Shown here in pieces: positions 40,966 through 43,809 of a stretch of DNA of 43,809 nt (positions within the stretch are counted from its first letter, which is position 1; the number at the start of each line of letters is the position of its first letter). Source of the stretch: [Actinomadura] parvosata subsp. kistnae (GTDB lineage: Bacteria > Actinomycetota > Actinomycetes > Streptosporangiales > Streptosporangiaceae); contig NZ_OOHJ01000025.1 in the NCBI RefSeq assembly GCF_900323885.1, positions 1 through 43,809 on the forward strand. The letters run 5' to 3'. The notes beneath the pieces were generated by a model. It made no database searches, was not told the origin of the DNA, and was given only the letters and a program-made list of their open reading frames with translations. A program made the position numbers and the translations under genes.

Positions 40966-43809
40966 GCCGTCGCCCTGTGCAAGTGTGATCCCTTCGCGTC
41001 GCGCCGGACCTCGAATCGGACCGGGATGCGGTCGGCCAGCGCGGGCACGTGCGTGACCACGCCCACCATGCGCTCGCGCCCGCCGGCCAGGCGTTCGAGC
41101 GTGGTGGCGACCGTGTCCAGGGTGGCCGGGTCGAGGCTGCCGAAGCCCTCGTCCAGGAAGAGCGAGTCGAGGCTGCGCGCCGCCGTCGCCGACAGCCCCG
41201 CCACCTGGTCCGACAGGGCCAGGGCGAGGGCCAGCGCGGCCTGGAACGTCTCGCCGCCCGACAGCGTGCGGGCGTTGCGGCGCAGGCCCGCCTCGGCGTG
41301 GTCGATGACCTCGATCTCGTTCCTCGCGCCGAGTGCCAGCTCGTACTGGCCGTCGGACAGCTCCCTCAGGGTCTCGGAGGCGGCGGTGACGAGCAGGTCG
41401 AGTGCCTCGGTGCACAGCCAGCGCTCGAACGCGTCCGCGCGCAGGCACTGGGCCAGCTCCTTCGCCACCCTGGCCCGCTCCTCCTCGGCCCTGGCCCGCT
41501 CGTCCACCTCCCTGGCGGCGGCCCGGTTCTCCCGCACCCTCGCGAGGTACGCCTGCGCCTGCGCGACGGCCGCCACCACCGCCTCCCCGAGCCGCGCGAC
41601 CGCCGCCTCATCAGGAGCCCCACCGCTCACCGCCTCGCCGAGGCCGCTCGCGCCCTCGCTTGAGAGGCCGGGCACGCCCTCGCTTGAGAGGCCGGTCGCG
41701 CCCTCGCCTGAGCGCCCGCGCGGGGCAGCGGTACCGCCGTGCGCCGGGCCGGCCGGGTGGGCGGTCGTTTCCGGGATCGGGACACCGTGGTCCGCCAGGC
41801 GGGCGACCACCTCCGACCACTGGGCGCGGGCCTGGCGTTCGGCCTCGGCGACGCGACCGGCCCGCTCCTCCAGCGCCGCCCGCTCCCGGACGGCGGCCTC
41901 GTCACGCCAGGCGAGCAGGCTCGTCCAGGCATCGTGGAGGTCGTCGCGATCCAGGGGCGGCGCACCGAGCGGCACCACCGTGTCCCGCGCCGCCTCCAGG
42001 TCGCGCCAGAGCCGATCGGCCTTCCCGGCCAGCTCCTCGGCACGCCGCGTGGCGGCGGCAAGCCGCGCCCGCGCGTCCCGAGCCGCCTGCCGCAGCTCGG
42101 CCGCCCGCCGCTCGGCCGCCCGCACGCCCGCGAGCCGCCCTTCCAGGTCGTCACGCTCAACCCCAGGAGACGGAACGTCCCGGCCACTCGCATCATCATC
42201 CGCGAACGCCGCCCCAACCCGCCGCCCGGCATCCGCAAACGCGTCGGGCCCCGCAGCCTCGGCCGGCGCGGCCGGCCCAGTGGACGCGGCCGCCCCGCCA
42301 GACGCCGGCGTGGGCTGCGTGGCAGGCGCGGGCGGCCCAGCAGGCGCAGGCGGCGTGGCAGGCGTGGCAGGCGTGGCAGGCGCGGGCGGTGTGGCAGGCG
42401 CGGCCGGAGCCGGCTGCTCGTCCGGCTCAGGCGCGGCCGGAGCCGGCTGCTCGTCCGGCACGGGCGGGGTCGCGCTCGTCGAGGTGCCGGTGACGAGCGG
42501 CGTGGCCTGGGCGGCCAAGTCGTGGGCGGTGCGGGTGACGCGTTCGGCCAGGTCCTCGGCCGTGCGTTCGAGGTGGCGGAGCTCGGTCTCGGCCTCCGTG
42601 CGGCGGGCGCGGGCCTGGTCGGCCTCGGCCCGGCAGGTCTTCACGTGCCGCTCGGCGGCCCGCAGGTCGGCCGTGGCCGGGTGGTGGGGCAGCCGTTCGA
42701 CGGGGCGCAGGCAGGTGGGGCAGTCCTGGCCGACCACCAGGCGGCGGCCCAGGTCGGCGCCGGCGTGGGCGTCGCGCAGCCGGTCCCTGGCCTGCTCGGC
42801 CTCGGCGAGCGCGGCTTCGGCGGCGCGGGCGCGTTCGGCGAGCGGCGGGAGGCCGGCGCGCGCCCGGGCGGCCCGTTCCTCGACGGCCCGCAGGTCGGCG
42901 GCGGCGCGTTCGTGGTCGTCGAGGGTGCTGAGCAGGCTCATCAGCAGGCCGGGATCGTCGAGGGCGGCCAGCGTGTCCTCGGCCCGCCGCTCCTCCGCCT
43001 CGGCGCGTTCGGCGTCGGCGGCGTGCTCGCGCACCTGCGACGCCGCCGCGCGGACGGTCTCGGCGAGGGTGGGCACCTCGGGCGGCAGGGCGAGCGCGGC
43101 CAGCGCGGCGACGCGTTCGCGGGCGGTCTCCCGTTCGGCGGCGAGGCGGCGGATCTCGCCGGCCGCGTTCCTGAGGGTGTCGAGGGAGCCTCTGACCTGG
43201 TCGTCGAGGGCGCGCAGCGAGGAGAGGCGGGCCTTGGCGGCCTGCTGGGCGGGCTCGTCGGCGTCGGTGAGGCGGGCCAGCCGTTCCCGGGCGAACGCGG
43301 CGGCCTGCGTGGCGGCGCTCTCCTCCTGGACGGCGCGCTGCCGGACGCGTTCGTAGACGTCGGCGTCGAGGAGCTGCACCAGCAGGTCCTGCCGTTCGCG
43401 CGGCTGGGCGTGCAGGAACTCGGCGAAGCGGCCCTGCGGCAGCACCACGCACTGGGTGAAGAACTTGTATTCGAGGCCGGTGATCCGCTGGATCTCGGCG
43501 GTGACGGCGGCGCCTTCGGCGAGGGGCCGGGCGACGGCGCTCATCAGCTCGTCGAGGCCGGCCGTCGCCGGTACGGAGGTCAGCAGCTCCTCCAGGCGGG
43601 CCTCGGCGGTGTGCACCTTGCCCTTGGCGTCCCGTTTGAGCGCGCGGACGACGGCGTAGCGGCGGCCGGCGGTCTCGAAGACGAGCGCCACCTTGGCGGC
43701 GACGGCGGACGGGGCGAGGGCGTGGGCGATGACGTTCTCCTTGCCCCAGCGCGGCACGGTGCCGTAGAGGGCGAAGCAGATGGCGTCGATGAGCGTGCTC
43801 TGCCGGCGC
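40962..43809 (-). CDS. SbcC/Rad50-like ATPase, cut by window edge
   Basis: This is at least 949 residues of an SMC-like ATPase. Visible parts are STLIDAICFALYGTVPRW at the edge (end of Walker A), VVLPQGRFAEFLHAQPRERQ, long coiled coils, and a zinc-hook CPTCLRP (near 42715). Then come a Pro/Ala linker and the C-terminal ATPase half: LSGGETFQ (signature), SLFLDEGFGSLD (Walker B/D-loop) and a final THVPAL. The edge codons read R-R-Q-S-T instead of G-K-S-T; one added base gives GKST, so the Walker A is probably normal. It pairs with the NurA-like gene by a four-base overlap. Two linker blocks are minisatellites. Confidence 0.88.
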   Translation of the reverse strand, partial: RRQSTLIDAICFALYGTVPRWGKENVIAHALAPSAVAAKVALVFETAGRRYAVVRALKRDAKGKVHTAEARLEELLTSVPATAGLDELMSAVARPLAEGAAVTAEIQRITGLEYKFFTQCVVLPQGRFAEFLHAQPRERQDLLVQLLDADVYERVRQRAVQEESAATQAAAFARERLARLTDADEPAQQAAKARLSSLRALDDQVRGSLDTLRNAAGEIRRLAAERETARERVAALAALALPPEVPTLAETVRAAASQVREHAADAERAEAEERRAEDTLAALDDPGLLMSLLSTLDDHERAAADLRAVEERAARARAGLPPLAERARAAEAALAEAEQARDRLRDAHAGADLGRRLVVGQDCPTCLRPVERLPHHPATADLRAAERHVKTCRAEADQARARRTEAETELRHLERTAEDLAERVTRTAHDLAAQATPLVTGTSTSATPPVPDEQPAPAAPEPDEQPAPAAPATPPAPATPATPATPPAPAGPPAPATQPTPASGGAAASTGPAAPAEAAGPDAFADAGRRVGAAFADDDASGRDVPSPGVERDDLEGRLAGVRAAERRAAELRQAARDARARLAAATRRAEELAGKADRLWRDLEAARDTVVPLGAPPLDRDDLHDAWTSLLAWRDEAAVRERAALEERAGRVAEAERQARAQWSEVVARLADHGVPIPETTAHPAGPAHGGTAAPRGRSGEGATGLSSEGVPGLSSEGASGLGEAVSGGAPDEAAVARLGEAVVAAVAQAQAYLARVRENRAAAREVDERARAEEERARVAKELAQCLRADAFERWLCTEALDLLVTAASETLRELSDGQYELALGARNEIEVIDHAEAGLRRNARTLSGGETFQAALALALALSDQVAGLSATAARSLDSLFLDEGFGSLDPATLDTVATTLERLAGGRERMVGVVTHVPALADRIPVRFEVRRDAKGSHLHRATA
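41651..41714. repeat. 24-bp tandem repeat in the SbcC-like gene
   Basis: Two full and one partial copy of a 24-bp unit starting CGCCCTCGCTTGAGAGG. It encodes eight-residue Ser/Glu/Gly units (SSEGVPGL) in a linker between coiled coils; the frame is kept. Confidence 0.8.
42352..42463. repeat. 9-bp and 33-bp tandem repeats in the SbcC-like linker
   Basis: Three GGCGTGGCA units (42352-42378) are followed, after a gap, by two near-perfect 33-bp units (42398-42463) encoding EPDEQPAPAAP-type repeats. They form a Pro/Ala/Asp/Glu linker next to the zinc-hook arm, unusual for SbcC. Confidence 0.85.

Overview
The window is very GC-rich DNA, with third-position G/C in nearly every gene, GTG starts, 4-nt ATGA/GTGA overlaps, WXG100/type VII secretion genes and long actinobacterial operons. 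It looks like a chromosome segment of a Streptosporangiales-type actinomycete (Nonomuraea-like); this placement is inferred from gene content, not from a marker gene. No rRNA, tRNA, CRISPR array, transposase or phage gene was seen. Most genes lie on the minus strand.

Layout. 1-1800: broken, minisatellite-rich AAA/LuxR-type regulator, cut by the left edge. 1958-5812: zinc alcohol dehydrogenase, a coupled SRPBCC protein, a ketopantoate-reductase-like gene and a divergent TetR regulator with two palindromic operators between the last two. 5827-13910: arabinose-type glycan locus, with a GH127 beta-L-arabinofuranosidase, lipoprotein sugar-binding protein, two permeases and a methyltransferase on one strand, and a secreted HEXXH protein on the other. 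A strong promoter and a repeated GAAAACC motif lie between them. 13929-16492: LanC-like cyclase with a three-cysteine (CCG) zinc site, divergent from an APH-type kinase-fold protein.

16601-25736 holds the most unusual module. A seven-gene, fully overlapping operon encodes a membrane protein, TerY-like vWA protein, PP2C phosphatase, membrane-anchored non-canonical kinase, NrdG-like radical SAM protein, coiled-coil protein and ClpB-like AAA+ ATPase. A helical protein with an effector-associated-type tail is encoded on the opposite strand, separated by a 31-bp tandem repeat. Related TAGGGA/TCCC palindromes precede both units.

25828-39503 is a type VII secretion effector locus: YbaB/EbfC protein, WXG100 protein, a giant CpnT-like protein of about 3,470 residues with two copies of an HEXXH-type domain and several beta-rich modules, then two small paralogous proteins that may be immunity proteins. 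Upstream are an SseB-like protein and a small unknown. 39608-43809: STAS anti-sigma antagonist, a NurA-like protein and an SbcC-like ATPase cut by the right edge.

Several otherwise well-conserved genes carry frame breaks: the regulator at 1-1800, the binding protein, the secreted HEXXH protein, the giant protein, and the Walker A of SbcC at the very edge. Most are explained by one missing base in a short homopolymer, so many may be assembly undercalls rather than real pseudogenes.
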